A DNA stretch of 64,000 nt. Source: Ideonella paludis (GTDB lineage Bacteria; Pseudomonadota; Gammaproteobacteria; Burkholderiales; Burkholderiaceae_C). Positions within the stretch are counted from its first letter, which is position 1; every line of letters begins with the position of its first letter. This document shows positions 1 to 9,710 of the stretch, piece by piece. The stretch spans positions 1 through 64,000 of the forward strand of contig NZ_JAGQDG010000009.1 of the NCBI RefSeq assembly GCF_018069865.1, given 5' to 3'. Below the pieces are notes generated by a model, which was not told where the DNA came from, did not search any database, and was given only the letters and a program-made list of their open reading frames with translations. Both the position numbers and the translations under genes were made by a program.

Positions 1-3000
1 CTGACGGCCCCCACGGTGACCATCACCATCGTGGACGACAAGGACAATAACGGCGTCATCACGCGCAATGAGGTGGGCAGTGCCACCCGCGTGGACATCC
101 GCCTGGACTTGCCTGCCAGCGTGCAAGCGGGTGACAAGATCGAGGTGGTCGACAACCAGGGCAATGGCGTCAGCAAGATCGTCAGCGCAGCGGATGTGGC
201 GGCCAAGCAGATCACCTTCAACGATGCCTTCCCGCTGCCCGCCTCGGGCGCCACCATTGAGGTCACCGCCAAGGTCACGGACACTGCGGGCAATGAGTCG
301 CCGCTGTCCAAGGACGCCGCGCTGTTCGATGGCAATTACTTGCCCACCGGCACCGATGATGTGAACTCGGTGCGCGGCTATGCCACGCCCATGGCCAGCA
401 TCTTGGCCATGAACCAGGACAGCGGCACGGTGGTGCCGGCAGGCCAGACCTGGGTCACCACCGACGGTGATGCAGGCCGTGCGGTCTTCGGGCAGCTCAG
501 CTCGCTGCTGGTGGCCGGCATGAAGGTGCAGATCAGCAGCTCGGATCATCCGGGCCAGTGGATTGACGCGGTGGTCAGCAGCGATGGTCTGCGCTGGACG
601 GCCGTGGACAACACCACGCACAGCGGCGACTGGAGCTACACGGCCCGCGTGCTGGGCACCGATGGCGCGGTGGTCAGCACCTCGGTGGCGCAGGCGGTGG
701 ACTACCGCGATGCCGCCTCGGGTGCGCCCACCATCGAGAGCTTCGGCACGCAGCCCGGCAACAGCAGCATCGCGCTGGGTGGCGAGACCGGTGACCAGAC
801 TCTGGTGATCAATGGCCGCGCATCCGGTGGTGCAGCCAGCGCGGGCCACACCATTGAGGTCTTCGCCAATGGCATCAACAACCCCGTGGGCTCCGCCGTG
901 GTCCAGGCCGATGGCTCTTGGAGCCTCGACCTCACCTCCACCACGCTCAAGGACGGCTCCTACAACTTCTATGCCCGTGACCGCGATGGCGGTGAATGGT
1001 CTAACAAGGCAAGCGTCGAGATCTCACCGCCCAACGGGGCACCAGAGACTTGGGTCGATTGGAACAAGCAGCTCGGCTACTTTGGAACGCCGACCATCAC
1101 AGGCACCTTGCAGACCCAGAACGGGCCGGTCGGCATGACACTGACCCAACCTGGCGCCTACTATGACTACTCGTACCTCACCAACCAAGCGGGCGCTATT
1201 CGTCCGGAACTTCAAGGCTTGTTCCCTGGTGGAAGTGCAGACGGGCGTGAAGCCTATGGTGTGAGCATCTATTACGGTGACACCATGACCTTGGTCTTGG
1301 ACAAGCCGGTTGAAAACCTTAACGTCTTTGTCATTGGGTCAACCAGCACGATCCAAGCGTGGGACAGAAATGGCAACTTGATCCCCCCAGCCAACTACAG
1401 CGTTGTTGCTGGTGGCGCCACGATTTCAGGCAATAGCGTCACCGGAGGCGCCGGCGGTCAAGGTGTGATTGAAATCAACGGTAACGTGGCCAAAGTGACA
1501 GTGAGCACAGGCGGTTCCGTTGATGTTCTGTTCGGGCAAAAGGCTCTCCGTAACGGCACCGCCTACGGCACGGACGACGGCTCTATCATCCCAGGCAGCC
1601 CCAGTGTCATCGACAACAGCGGCAACGATGTGCTGAGCTTCGCCACCCAGGCCGAGCTGGATGCCGCCTTGGCCAAGGGCCACATTGAAGGCGGCGACGG
1701 CATCGACACCCTGCGCTTCACGGGTAAGGGCATGCGCCTGGACCTGACCAACTTCTCCAGCACCCCAGGCGTGGACCAAGAGGTCAACAACTACGAGAAG
1801 TTCGACCTCGGCAGCGGCGGTAAGAACGCGCTGATCATGAGCGTTAACGACGTGTTGGCGCAAGGCCAAACCAATGCCTTCACCGTCAACGGCCGCACGC
1901 AAGTGATGGTGCTGGGCGACGCCACGAACAGCCTGACCTTGAGCCACTTGGTGGACCACGGCGGCGACACGGGCAACTGGGCCTCGGGCGGCACGGTGCA
2001 GGTCAACGGCGTGACCTACAACGTCTTCAACCACAGCAGCCTGCCAGCTCAGGTCTTGGTCAAGCCCGGCGTGCAAGTCCTCTTGCCAGTTGACCCCGGC
2101 ACGCCGGCTGAAACCACCACCTTCCCGCAGGTCACGGGCCAGGTGTTGAGCAACGACGACGACCCAGACGGCCCCGAAAACCAACTGCGCGTGGCGGGTG
2201 TGGACAACAACCCCGGCGTCACGCCCGGTGAAAACGTGGGCAGCCGCATCGAGGGCACTTATGGCCATCTGACGCTGAACGCGGACGGCACCTACACCTA
2301 TGTGGCCGACAAGTCCGCGGGCCTCACCACCCCGCAGCAGGATGTCTTCTACTACCTGCCCAAGGATGGCCAAGGAGCTTATGCCGAGAAGCCCGTCAAG
2401 CTGACCATCAATGTTGACCCGGCCCTGGCCAACGTCACCTCCGTCAGCTCGCCTGACACCGTGACCGAAGGCCAAGACCTGGTGTTCACCGTGGGCACAT
2501 CCAACTCACCCTTGGCCACTGTGATGACCTTGGAAGTCCTGGACGACAAGGGAACGGCCGGTGTGGACACCACGACCCCGCTGCAAGTGAACTTCGGCGC
2601 GGGCTGGGTGAATGTGGTGGGCGGTCAGGTCACCGTTCCCGCAGGCACCACCAGCTACCAAGTCAAAGTCCCGACGGTCGATGACACCATCATCGAAGCC
2701 CTGGAGACCGTGAAGCTGAAGGTGACCTCAACCACCGGCAGCAGCGCCCAAGGCATCGGCACCATCATGGACAACGACCTGCTGGGCAACACAGTTCAAG
2801 GCACTGAGGACACCCCTGTCGCCTTGACATGGAACCATTTCAACTTGAACAACCTGCCCGGCGCAGCCTCCTTGCAGGTCACCGAACTGCCGGCCGATGG
2901 CAAGCTGGAGTTCAACGACAACGGCACCTGGCGTGCTGTGACGGTGAACCAGCAGTTCAGCAAGGCTGATGTCGACGGCGGTAAGCTGCGATTCACGCCC

Positions 3001-4230
3001 GATGCTCAGGAGTCCGGCGTCGATGCCTACGGTGGCAACGGTGTGGGCAATCGCCAGACGGACTACACCCAGTTCCGCTTCACGGCACTGGACGAAAAGG
3101 GCGCGCTGTATACGGGCGGCAAAGTCAGCGTCGATATCAGCCCGATCGCTGATCTGGGCACGCTGAGCGTCCAAGCGACCCCTCGGGGCGGCAGCCAACA
3201 CACCTACAACTTCACCCTCACGGGGGCCTCACCAGACACGGACGGCAGCGAACGCACGCGTATCGCCGTCAAGTGGGTGGATAAGGGCATGAAGGTGGTC
3301 GATGGTGACACCGGTGCAGTGACCGAAGCCGTCAAGGACGCCAACGGCTTGGTGTGGATCGATGCCAACGACGAAATCCGCCTGGACAGTGTCTGGGCTG
3401 GTTACGGCTGTGCCTACAGCTCCAGCATCGAGTACGCCGTGTTCCGTGAGGAGGTCAACAGTGCCGGCCAGGTGCTGGATGTGGCCAGCACGGCCTACAA
3501 GACGGCGTCACACTTCTACCAGTCACCGCTGGTGCTCGACTTGAACGGCGACGGGGTGCAAACCGTCGGCATCGAGCATGGTGTGGCCTTTGACCTGAAC
3601 GCCGATGGCAAGAAGGAGCAAACCGGCTGGACCGATGGCCAAGACGGCCTGCTGGTCTGGGACCGCAATGGCAATGGCCAGGTCGACAACGGCACGGAGC
3701 TGTTCGGTGACGCCACGCGCTTGAGCAATGGCCAAACCGCCCGCGACGGCTTTAGCGCGTTGGCTGACTTGGACAGCAATGGCGACGGCTTGATCACGGC
3801 TGCAGATGCACAGTTCGCCAACCTCGAAGTCTGGGTGGACAGCAACCAAGACGGGCAGACCCAAGCAGGTGAGTTGGTCGGCTTGGGCGCTGTGGGCGTG
3901 GTCTCCTTGAACCTCAACGCGCAACAAACGGAAGTGCTTCAGAACGGCAACATCATCGGCTTGACCTCTCACTACACCAAAGCCGACGGCAGTACCCATG
4001 AGCTGTCGGACGTCTGGTTCCAAACCCGTCAGAACCATTCGAGCGAAGGCAGCCTAGAGGCCAAGGATCTGCTGGTCTCTGATGACAAGATGCACCTCGT
4101 TGGCCTGAGCGAGCCCGCCCTCGCCCATCAGCCTGATGCGGTGATGGCTGCTGAGCCCCACTGGGTGGGTGGTGCGCCGACCCGGGCCCACTTCGAACGC
4201 TGGGAGGAGCACGCACAGACCATGCTTTAG
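1..4230 (+). CDS. Giant Ig-like-repeat, Ca2+-binding surface protein (5' end cut by window)
   Basis: The reading frame is open from base 1, so the start lies upstream. About 1,409 codons are visible. The visible N-terminus is an Ig-like module with an acidic Dx(D/N)xNG loop (DDKDNNG), as in the repeats of the next gene. Then come further Ig-like modules, a distinct module near codons 345-520, a VCBS-like segment and a Calx-beta-like domain (about codons 805-925). The C-terminal block from about codon 1175 has repeated DLNGDG, DRNGNG and DLDSNGDG loops, typical of calcium-binding ends of RTX/BapA-type secreted proteins. The protein ends with FERWEE, close to the end of the downstream paralogue, so a C-terminal type I secretion signal is likely (inference). 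No secretion genes are visible in the window. Likely role: attachment or biofilm. Confidence 0.85.
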   Translation: MTAPTVTITIVDDKDNNGVITRNEVGSATRVDIRLDLPASVQAGDKIEVVDNQGNGVSKIVSAADVAAKQITFNDAFPLPASGATIEVTAKVTDTAGNESPLSKDAALFDGNYLPTGTDDVNSVRGYATPMASILAMNQDSGTVVPAGQTWVTTDGDAGRAVFGQLSSLLVAGMKVQISSSDHPGQWIDAVVSSDGLRWTAVDNTTHSGDWSYTARVLGTDGAVVSTSVAQAVDYRDAASGAPTIESFGTQPGNSSIALGGETGDQTLVINGRASGGAASAGHTIEVFANGINNPVGSAVVQADGSWSLDLTSTTLKDGSYNFYARDRDGGEWSNKASVEISPPNGAPETWVDWNKQLGYFGTPTITGTLQTQNGPVGMTLTQPGAYYDYSYLTNQAGAIRPELQGLFPGGSADGREAYGVSIYYGDTMTLVLDKPVENLNVFVIGSTSTIQAWDRNGNLIPPANYSVVAGGATISGNSVTGGAGGQGVIEINGNVAKVTVSTGGSVDVLFGQKALRNGTAYGTDDGSIIPGSPSVIDNSGNDVLSFATQAELDAALAKGHIEGGDGIDTLRFTGKGMRLDLTNFSSTPGVDQEVNNYEKFDLGSGGKNALIMSVNDVLAQGQTNAFTVNGRTQVMVLGDATNSLTLSHLVDHGGDTGNWASGGTVQVNGVTYNVFNHSSLPAQVLVKPGVQVLLPVDPGTPAETTTFPQVTGQVLSNDDDPDGPENQLRVAGVDNNPGVTPGENVGSRIEGTYGHLTLNADGTYTYVADKSAGLTTPQQDVFYYLPKDGQGAYAEKPVKLTINVDPALANVTSVSSPDTVTEGQDLVFTVGTSNSPLATVMTLEVLDDKGTAGVDTTTPLQVNFGAGWVNVVGGQVTVPAGTTSYQVKVPTVDDTIIEALETVKLKVTSTTGSSAQGIGTIMDNDLLGNTVQGTEDTPVALTWNHFNLNNLPGAASLQVTELPADGKLEFNDNGTWRAVTVNQQFSKADVDGGKLRFTPDAQESGVDAYGGNGVGNRQTDYTQFRFTALDEKGALYTGGKVSVDISPIADLGTLSVQATPRGGSQHTYNFTLTGASPDTDGSERTRIAVKWVDKGMKVVDGDTGAVTEAVKDANGLVWIDANDEIRLDSVWAGYGCAYSSSIEYAVFREEVNSAGQVLDVASTAYKTASHFYQSPLVLDLNGDGVQTVGIEHGVAFDLNADGKKEQTGWTDGQDGLLVWDRNGNGQVDNGTELFGDATRLSNGQTARDGFSALADLDSNGDGLITAADAQFANLEVWVDSNQDGQTQAGELVGLGAVGVVSLNLNAQQTEVLQNGNIIGLTSHYTKADGSTHELSDVWFQTRQNHSSEGSLEAKDLLVSDDKMHLVGLSEPALAHQPDAVMAAEPHWVGGAPTRAHFERWEEHAQTML

Positions 4231-4270
4231 AGCTTCTCTCCCCGAGGCCTCTCGGTCTCGGCTATTGCGC

Positions 4271-4302
4271 AAGCCACCCAAGTCTCTTGGGTGGCTTTTT
4301 TT
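4271..4302 (+). terminator. Intrinsic terminator after the first adhesin gene
   Basis: A perfect 12-bp stem (AAGCCACCCAAG pairing with CTTGGGTGGCTT) with a 3-nt loop runs straight into a T tract, 41 bases after the stop codon. Confidence 0.9.
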
Positions 4303-4846
4303 CATGCCGACAGGATGTAAAAGGGCGCTCCCAAAGCCAAATTTCACCACCAATTTCAAGTTATTGAGAGTCTTTCCAAAAACTCGCAAGAAAACACCTC
4401 TATTTGCCAACGCATGAAAATAATCTCGATCCCCAAGCTATAACGAAAAGATCACAAAGATATAACCAAAATATAACGCATCAGATCACCACCAAGAACA
4501 ACTTCAATTCGCGAACTATCTACGTCAATTTTTTCACGCCCACTAGATTTACGCGGGCGGAAACACCGAGGAGATAAGCTCAGAAGGCGCCCCTTTTTAT
4601 ATCAATAGAGACATCTATATTTCATTGAAGTAATATTTTTCAAGGCATCCGCCTCCACGATTTCAATAGCCACTTTCTATATCCATAAAACAGCTTCAAA
4701 AAGTGATGAATACTTCGCCTTTCATCCCTCATCAAAATCATTTTTGGGGTGATTAAAAAGCCATGGCTCCATAGAATCTACCGGTCACAGATGAAGTATT
4801 CAGGCCCGCGCCATTCCGCGAGTGAAACTACAGGAGCACATGTCCA
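4303..4846. other. AT-rich intergenic region between the two adhesin genes
   Basis: About 540 bases with clearly lower G+C than the rest of the window and long A/T runs, for example around 4380-4500 and 4595-4650. No convincing coding frame is seen on either strand. It presumably holds the promoter and control region of the second adhesin gene. Such AT-rich DNA is the usual target of H-NS/MvaT-type silencers (inference). A ribosome-binding site (CAGGAG, 4831-4836) precedes the next start. Confidence 0.6.
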
Positions 4847-7800
4847 ATGAGCAAGCCCATTTCTCCCCTGCGCAGCATGCCTCTCAGCAGCGGCGTTCCC
4901 ACCGGTAATCAAGGCCCCATCGTCACGGACGAGTGGTTCACCGTCAAAGCCGGGCAATCCGTGTCCGCCCATGAATCGGTGCTGCTGCTCAACGACAAGG
5001 ATCTGGATGGCGGCGTGCTGAGCCTGGCAGGGATCGGCCAACCCGAACACGGATCCCTGACCCGGGCGGCCGATGGCACCCTCACTTATGTGGCCGACCC
5101 CACTTACAGTGGGTCCGACTGTTTCACCTACACGGTCAGTGATGGTCAAGGCGGCTTCACCACCGGGACGGTTTACATCACCGTCGAGAGCTGTAACCCG
5201 CCCACCAACAAGCCGCCGGTGACCCAGGACGAGTGGGTCACGGCGCAAGCGGGTGTTGCCATTTCGGCGCACGAGTCTGCGCTTTTGGCCAATGACGCCG
5301 ACCCTGAAGGCGGCGCACTGACCGTGCGTAACTTCGGCAAGCCCGCCCATGGCTCGCTCACACGGGCGGCGGACGGCACCCTGACCTATGTCGCGGATCC
5401 AGGGTACAGCGGGCCCGACAGCTTCACCTACGAGGTGGTGGACGCCCAAGGCTTGGCAACCACCGCCACGGTTCACATCAATGTCATTCCCGCTACCTTG
5501 GCCGTAGCCATCACCGCCGTGGTCGACGATGTGGGAGCACAAACTGGCTCCGTCGCGCTGGGCGGGGTCACCGATGATCGGCGACCGACCATCCAAGGCC
5601 GCACCGAGGCCAACGCCACGGTCACACTATATGACGGCATCACCAAGCTCGGTGAAGTCAAGGCCGATGCCCAGGGCAACTTCAGCTTCACCCCGACAGC
5701 GGATTTGGCGCATGGCCCGCACGACTTCAAAGCCGTGGCCAGCACACCAGACGGCCGCACCGCCAACAGCAATCCCTGGAACGTCACCATTGATTGCCCC
5801 ACCATTCCGCCGCTGCCGGCCCCCGCGGTCGTGATCGCCGAGGACCTGAACAATGATGGCGTGATCAACAAGGCCGAGAACACGGGCCGTGCCGATGCCG
5901 TGGTCACCCTGTCGGCTGGCGCCAAGGCCGGTGACACGCTGTTCGTCACCGACCAGACGGGTGCCAAGCAAGAGAAGCTGCTGACTGCCGCCGACATTGC
6001 CGCTAGCAAGGTCACGTTTGTGGATGGCTTTGCCATGCCCGCCGAGGGTCAGACCTTGACGCTGACGGCCCAGATTCGCAGCTCAGAAGGCGTGCTCTCC
6101 GAAAAGAGCAGCGACAGCGCCGTCATCGACACCAGCGGCCCCGGCAACCCGGTGATCACCATCGTCACGGACACCGACAACAACGGCCGCATCAACCAAA
6201 CCGAGCTGACCGCCGCCGGTGGCGTCGATCTCAAGGTCGACCTGCCCGTCACTGCCAAGGCCGGCGACAAGCTCACCGTGACCGACCAGACCGGCGCCAA
6301 GATCGAGGTCATTCTGACCGCCGCTCACATCGCGGCCAAATCGGTGAGCTTCGACAATGCCTTCCCTGCGCCGGCACATGGCAGCACGATCACTGTCACT
6401 GCCACCCTCACCGACCCGGCTGGCAATGTGTCTCCGCCCAGCACAGACAGCGCCCTCATCGACTGCCCCGCGCCGCTGCCTGCCCCCGTGGTCGTGATCG
6501 CCGAAGACCTGAACAATGATGGCGTGATCAACAAGGCCGAAAACACGGGCCGCGCTGATGCCGTGGTCACCCTGTCGGCGGGCGCCAAGGCCGGTGACAC
6601 GCTGTTCGTCACCGACCAGACGGGCGCCAAGCAAGAGAAGCTGCTGACCGCCGCCGACATTGCCGCTGGCAAGGTCACGTTTGTGGATGGCTTTGCCATG
6701 CCCGCCGAGGGCCAGACCTTGACGCTGACGGCCCAGATTCGCAGCGCAGAAGGCGTGCTCTCCGAAAAGAGCAGCGACAGCGCCGTCATCGACACCAGCG
6801 GCCCCGGCAACCCGGTGATCACCATCGTCACGGACACCGACAACAACGGCCGCATCAACCAAACCGAGCTGACCGCCGCCGGTGGCGTCGATCTCAAGGT
6901 CGACCTGCCCGTCACCGCCAAGGCAGGCGACAAGCTCACCGTGACCGACCAGACCGGCGCCAAGATCGAGGTCATCCTGACCGCCGCTCACATCGCGGCC
7001 AAGTCGGTGAGCTTCGACAATGCCTTCCCTGCGCCGGCACATGGCAGCACGATCACTGTCACTGCCACCCTCACCGACCCGGCTGGCAATGTGTCTCAGC
7101 CCAGCACAGACAGCGCTCTCATCGACTGCCCCGCGCCGCTGCCTGCCCCCGTGGTCGTGATCGCCGAAGACCTGAACAATGATGGCGTGATCAACAAGGC
7201 CGAAAACACGGGCCGTGCTGATGCCGTGGTCACCCTGTCGGCGGGCGCCAAGGCCGGTGACACGCTGTTCGTCACCGACCAGACGGGTGCCAAGCAAGAG
7301 AAGCTGCTGACCGCCGCCGACATCGCCGCTGGCAAGGTCACGTTTGTGGATGGCTTTGCCATGCCCGCCGAGGGCCAGACCTTGACGCTGACGGCCCAGA
7401 TTCGCAGCTCAGAAGGCGTGCTCTCCGAGAAGAGCAGCGACAGCGCCGTCATCGACACCACCGGCCCCGGCAACCCGGTGATCACCATCGTCACGGACAC
7501 AGACAACAACGGCCGCATCAACAAAGGCGAACTCGCCGCCGCTGGTGGCATCGACCTGAAGGTGGACCTGCCTGGCACCGCCAAAGCCGGAGATCAGTTG
7601 ACCGTGACGGACCAAGAAGGCCGCACCCTGAAAGTCACGCTGACTGAGGCTCATATCGCGGCCAAGGCGGTCAGTTTCGACAATGCCTTCCCGACACCGG
7701 CTCCTGGGCAAACCATCAAGGTCACCGCGACCTTGACCGACCCGGCTGGCAATGTGTCCGCGCCCAGCACCGACAGCGCGGTCCTTGAGAACCCACCGTC

Positions 7801-9622
7801 GGAAGTGCTTGCCGTCAGTTCACCCCAGGTCACCGAAGGTCAAGCGCTGGTGTTCAACGTCTCCACATCGGCTTCGGACATCGACACCTTGATGACCTTG
7901 ACCCTGGCATCGGGCACCGCAGTGGTGGGCACTGACACGGCCCCCAACCTCCAAGTGAATTTTGGTCAAGGCTGGATCAACCTGGTGGGCAATCAGGTGT
8001 TGGTGCCTGCAGGCACCAGCAGCTACCAGGTTCAAGTCCTGACGGTGGATGATCGATTGGTGGAACGCAGTGAGACGGTGAGCTTGACCGTTTCTTCAGG
8101 GACGATCAACAGCCGCCAGGGCGTGGGCACCATCCTGGATAACGACAACTGCAATGGCTTTGTGTCGGGCACCGAGGACACGCCCCTCGTTCTGACCTGG
8201 AGCAACTTCAATGCAGACCTGCTGCCCGGCGCACAGCCCAAGTTGCAAATCAGTGCGCTGCCTGCCGACGGCATCCTGCAGTACAACAACAATGGCACCT
8301 GGACGGCGGTCGGGCTGAATCAAGTCATCAGCAAGGCAGACATCGATGCAGGCAGGCTGCGCTTCTTGCCGGATTCGCAGGAGTCTGGCACCAATGCTTA
8401 CGGTGGCGCGGGCGTTGGCAACAAGCAAGCCGACTACACCAAATTCGGTTTCACCCTGTTCAATGCCGATGGTCAAGCCCACACGGGCAGCATCATGACC
8501 GTGGACATCGCGCCGCTCGCAGACCACGGCACTTGGGAGAGTTGCGTCCCGAAGGCCACGGGCACAACAGGCCTGCACACCTGGTCGTTCTTGGGCTTGG
8601 TCAATGGCGCCGGACGATACACCTCGCCCGACATTGATGGCAGCGAGCGCACCATGGTGGCGCTCAAGTGGCAGCAGGGCATGAAGGTCACCGATGGCGA
8701 CACCGGCGCTAGCTGGTGGCCGCCGCACAACCCCACGGCCCTGGTATGGATCAAGCCCAATGACTCGGTCACCGTGTGGACTGAGCGCACCGGCGAGTGC
8801 AGCTTCAGAAGCAAGCTGGAGTACGCCATCTACCGACAGGAAGTGGACAGCCAAGGCAACGTGATCAATGAGCTTTCAACCGGCTTCAAGATCGCGCAGA
8901 AGGACTATGTATCCCCCTTGATGCTCGACATGAATGGTGATGGCATTCAAACCGTCAATGTGGAGCATGGCGTGGCCTTCGACCTCATGGGCCAGGGCCA
9001 AAAAGAGCGCACCGGCTGGACCGATGGCAAAGACGGCTTCTTGGTGATGGACCGCAACGGCGACGGCCAGATCAATGACGGCACAGAGCTTTTCGGCAAC
9101 GGCACACGGACGGCCGAGGGGAAGCAGGCCAAAGACGGGTTTGCCGCCTTGGCCGACCTTGACAGCAACGGTGATGGCCACATCACAGCGGCGGACGCCG
9201 AGTTTGCCAATCTGCAAGTTTGGGTGGACGGCAATGGGGACGGCCAGACCCAAGCCGGTGAGTTGGTTCATTTGGCTGACGTGGGCATTGTGTCGCTCAA
9301 CCTGCAGGCCCAGCAGACCGAGGTGCTTCAGAAAGGCAACATCATCGGGCTGATGTCCAGCTTCACCAAGGCGGACGGCAGCAGCCACGAACTCGCGGAT
9401 GTCTGGTTCGGACTCGATACGCAGGTGCAGCCTTCAGAGCCGCTGGCGGCCGAGGACTTGCTGAGGGGTGACGCCATGCACGAAGTGTGCTCGGGTGACC
9501 CGCGGTGCCCGCATGTCAGTGTGCTGCCGGCCCCTGAGTTGCCTGAAGTGGTGGCCTACGCCCACCTGCCGGGCCGAGTCGGTTTCGAGCGCTGGGAGGA
9601 AGCCACCCACAGCGTGATGTAA
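4847..9622 (+). CDS. Giant repeat adhesin, probable type I secretion substrate
   Basis: A 1,591-residue protein with no N-terminal signal peptide. Residues about 25-215 hold two cadherin-like/tandem-95 type domains, each with a GSLTRAADGTLTYVADP motif. An Ig-like domain follows. Residues about 322-982 hold three 221-residue tandem units, each made of two Ig-like subunits with acidic loops (EDLNNDG, TDTDNNG). A Calx-beta domain lies at about 985-1100, then a cadherin-like domain, then a C-terminal calcium-binding block (about 1355-1525) with DMNGDG, DRNGDG and DLDSNGDG loops. The extreme C-terminus, GFERWEEATHSVM, matches the tail of the upstream paralogue. The start ATG is 10 bases after GGAG. 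The two genes look like ancient duplicates. Expected location is the cell surface or medium. Function as adhesin is inferred from architecture. Confidence 0.88.
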   Translation: MSKPISPLRSMPLSSGVPTGNQGPIVTDEWFTVKAGQSVSAHESVLLLNDKDLDGGVLSLAGIGQPEHGSLTRAADGTLTYVADPTYSGSDCFTYTVSDGQGGFTTGTVYITVESCNPPTNKPPVTQDEWVTAQAGVAISAHESALLANDADPEGGALTVRNFGKPAHGSLTRAADGTLTYVADPGYSGPDSFTYEVVDAQGLATTATVHINVIPATLAVAITAVVDDVGAQTGSVALGGVTDDRRPTIQGRTEANATVTLYDGITKLGEVKADAQGNFSFTPTADLAHGPHDFKAVASTPDGRTANSNPWNVTIDCPTIPPLPAPAVVIAEDLNNDGVINKAENTGRADAVVTLSAGAKAGDTLFVTDQTGAKQEKLLTAADIAASKVTFVDGFAMPAEGQTLTLTAQIRSSEGVLSEKSSDSAVIDTSGPGNPVITIVTDTDNNGRINQTELTAAGGVDLKVDLPVTAKAGDKLTVTDQTGAKIEVILTAAHIAAKSVSFDNAFPAPAHGSTITVTATLTDPAGNVSPPSTDSALIDCPAPLPAPVVVIAEDLNNDGVINKAENTGRADAVVTLSAGAKAGDTLFVTDQTGAKQEKLLTAADIAAGKVTFVDGFAMPAEGQTLTLTAQIRSAEGVLSEKSSDSAVIDTSGPGNPVITIVTDTDNNGRINQTELTAAGGVDLKVDLPVTAKAGDKLTVTDQTGAKIEVILTAAHIAAKSVSFDNAFPAPAHGSTITVTATLTDPAGNVSQPSTDSALIDCPAPLPAPVVVIAEDLNNDGVINKAENTGRADAVVTLSAGAKAGDTLFVTDQTGAKQEKLLTAADIAAGKVTFVDGFAMPAEGQTLTLTAQIRSSEGVLSEKSSDSAVIDTTGPGNPVITIVTDTDNNGRINKGELAAAGGIDLKVDLPGTAKAGDQLTVTDQEGRTLKVTLTEAHIAAKAVSFDNAFPTPAPGQTIKVTATLTDPAGNVSAPSTDSAVLENPPSEVLAVSSPQVTEGQALVFNVSTSASDIDTLMTLTLASGTAVVGTDTAPNLQVNFGQGWINLVGNQVLVPAGTSSYQVQVLTVDDRLVERSETVSLTVSSGTINSRQGVGTILDNDNCNGFVSGTEDTPLVLTWSNFNADLLPGAQPKLQISALPADGILQYNNNGTWTAVGLNQVISKADIDAGRLRFLPDSQESGTNAYGGAGVGNKQADYTKFGFTLFNADGQAHTGSIMTVDIAPLADHGTWESCVPKATGTTGLHTWSFLGLVNGAGRYTSPDIDGSERTMVALKWQQGMKVTDGDTGASWWPPHNPTALVWIKPNDSVTVWTERTGECSFRSKLEYAIYRQEVDSQGNVINELSTGFKIAQKDYVSPLMLDMNGDGIQTVNVEHGVAFDLMGQGQKERTGWTDGKDGFLVMDRNGDGQINDGTELFGNGTRTAEGKQAKDGFAALADLDSNGDGHITAADAEFANLQVWVDGNGDGQTQAGELVHLADVGIVSLNLQAQQTEVLQKGNIIGLMSSFTKADGSSHELADVWFGLDTQVQPSEPLAAEDLLRGDAMHEVCSGDPRCPHVSVLPAPELPEVVAYAHLPGRVGFERWEEATHSVM
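5811..7790 (+). repeat. Three 663-bp tandem coding repeats
   Basis: Units start at about 5811, 6474 and 7137, with an exact 663-base (221-codon) offset. Units 1 and 2 are near-identical at DNA level, differing mostly in silent or single-residue changes. The second half of unit 3 has diverged (for example KGELAAAGG in place of QTELTAAGG). The period is a multiple of three, so copy-number change keeps the frame. It lies wholly inside the second adhesin gene. Confidence 0.95.
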
Positions 9623-9661
9623 ATCCCTCTGGGTCGGGCGTGGCAGCCCGACCGCAGTTTT

Positions 9662-9694
9662 GGCCGCTCAGCCTGGCTTGAGCGGCCTTTTTTT
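9662..9694 (+). terminator. Intrinsic terminator after the second adhesin gene
   Basis: GGCCGCTCA pairs with TGAGCGGCC across an 8-nt loop and is followed by seven T residues. A second GC-rich hairpin (about 9632-9653) sits between it and the stop codon. Confidence 0.88.
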
Positions 9695-9710
9695 GCCGTC
9701 TGAGCCCGCC

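Noticed and set aside
6083-7297. A 404-codon minus-strand frame with internal repeats
   Set aside because: Its repeats only mirror the tandem repeats of the adhesin gene on the plus strand.
5811-7790. Regularly spaced repeats as a CRISPR or satellite array
   Set aside because: The period is 663 bases with no short repeat-spacer pattern, and the whole stretch codes for protein.
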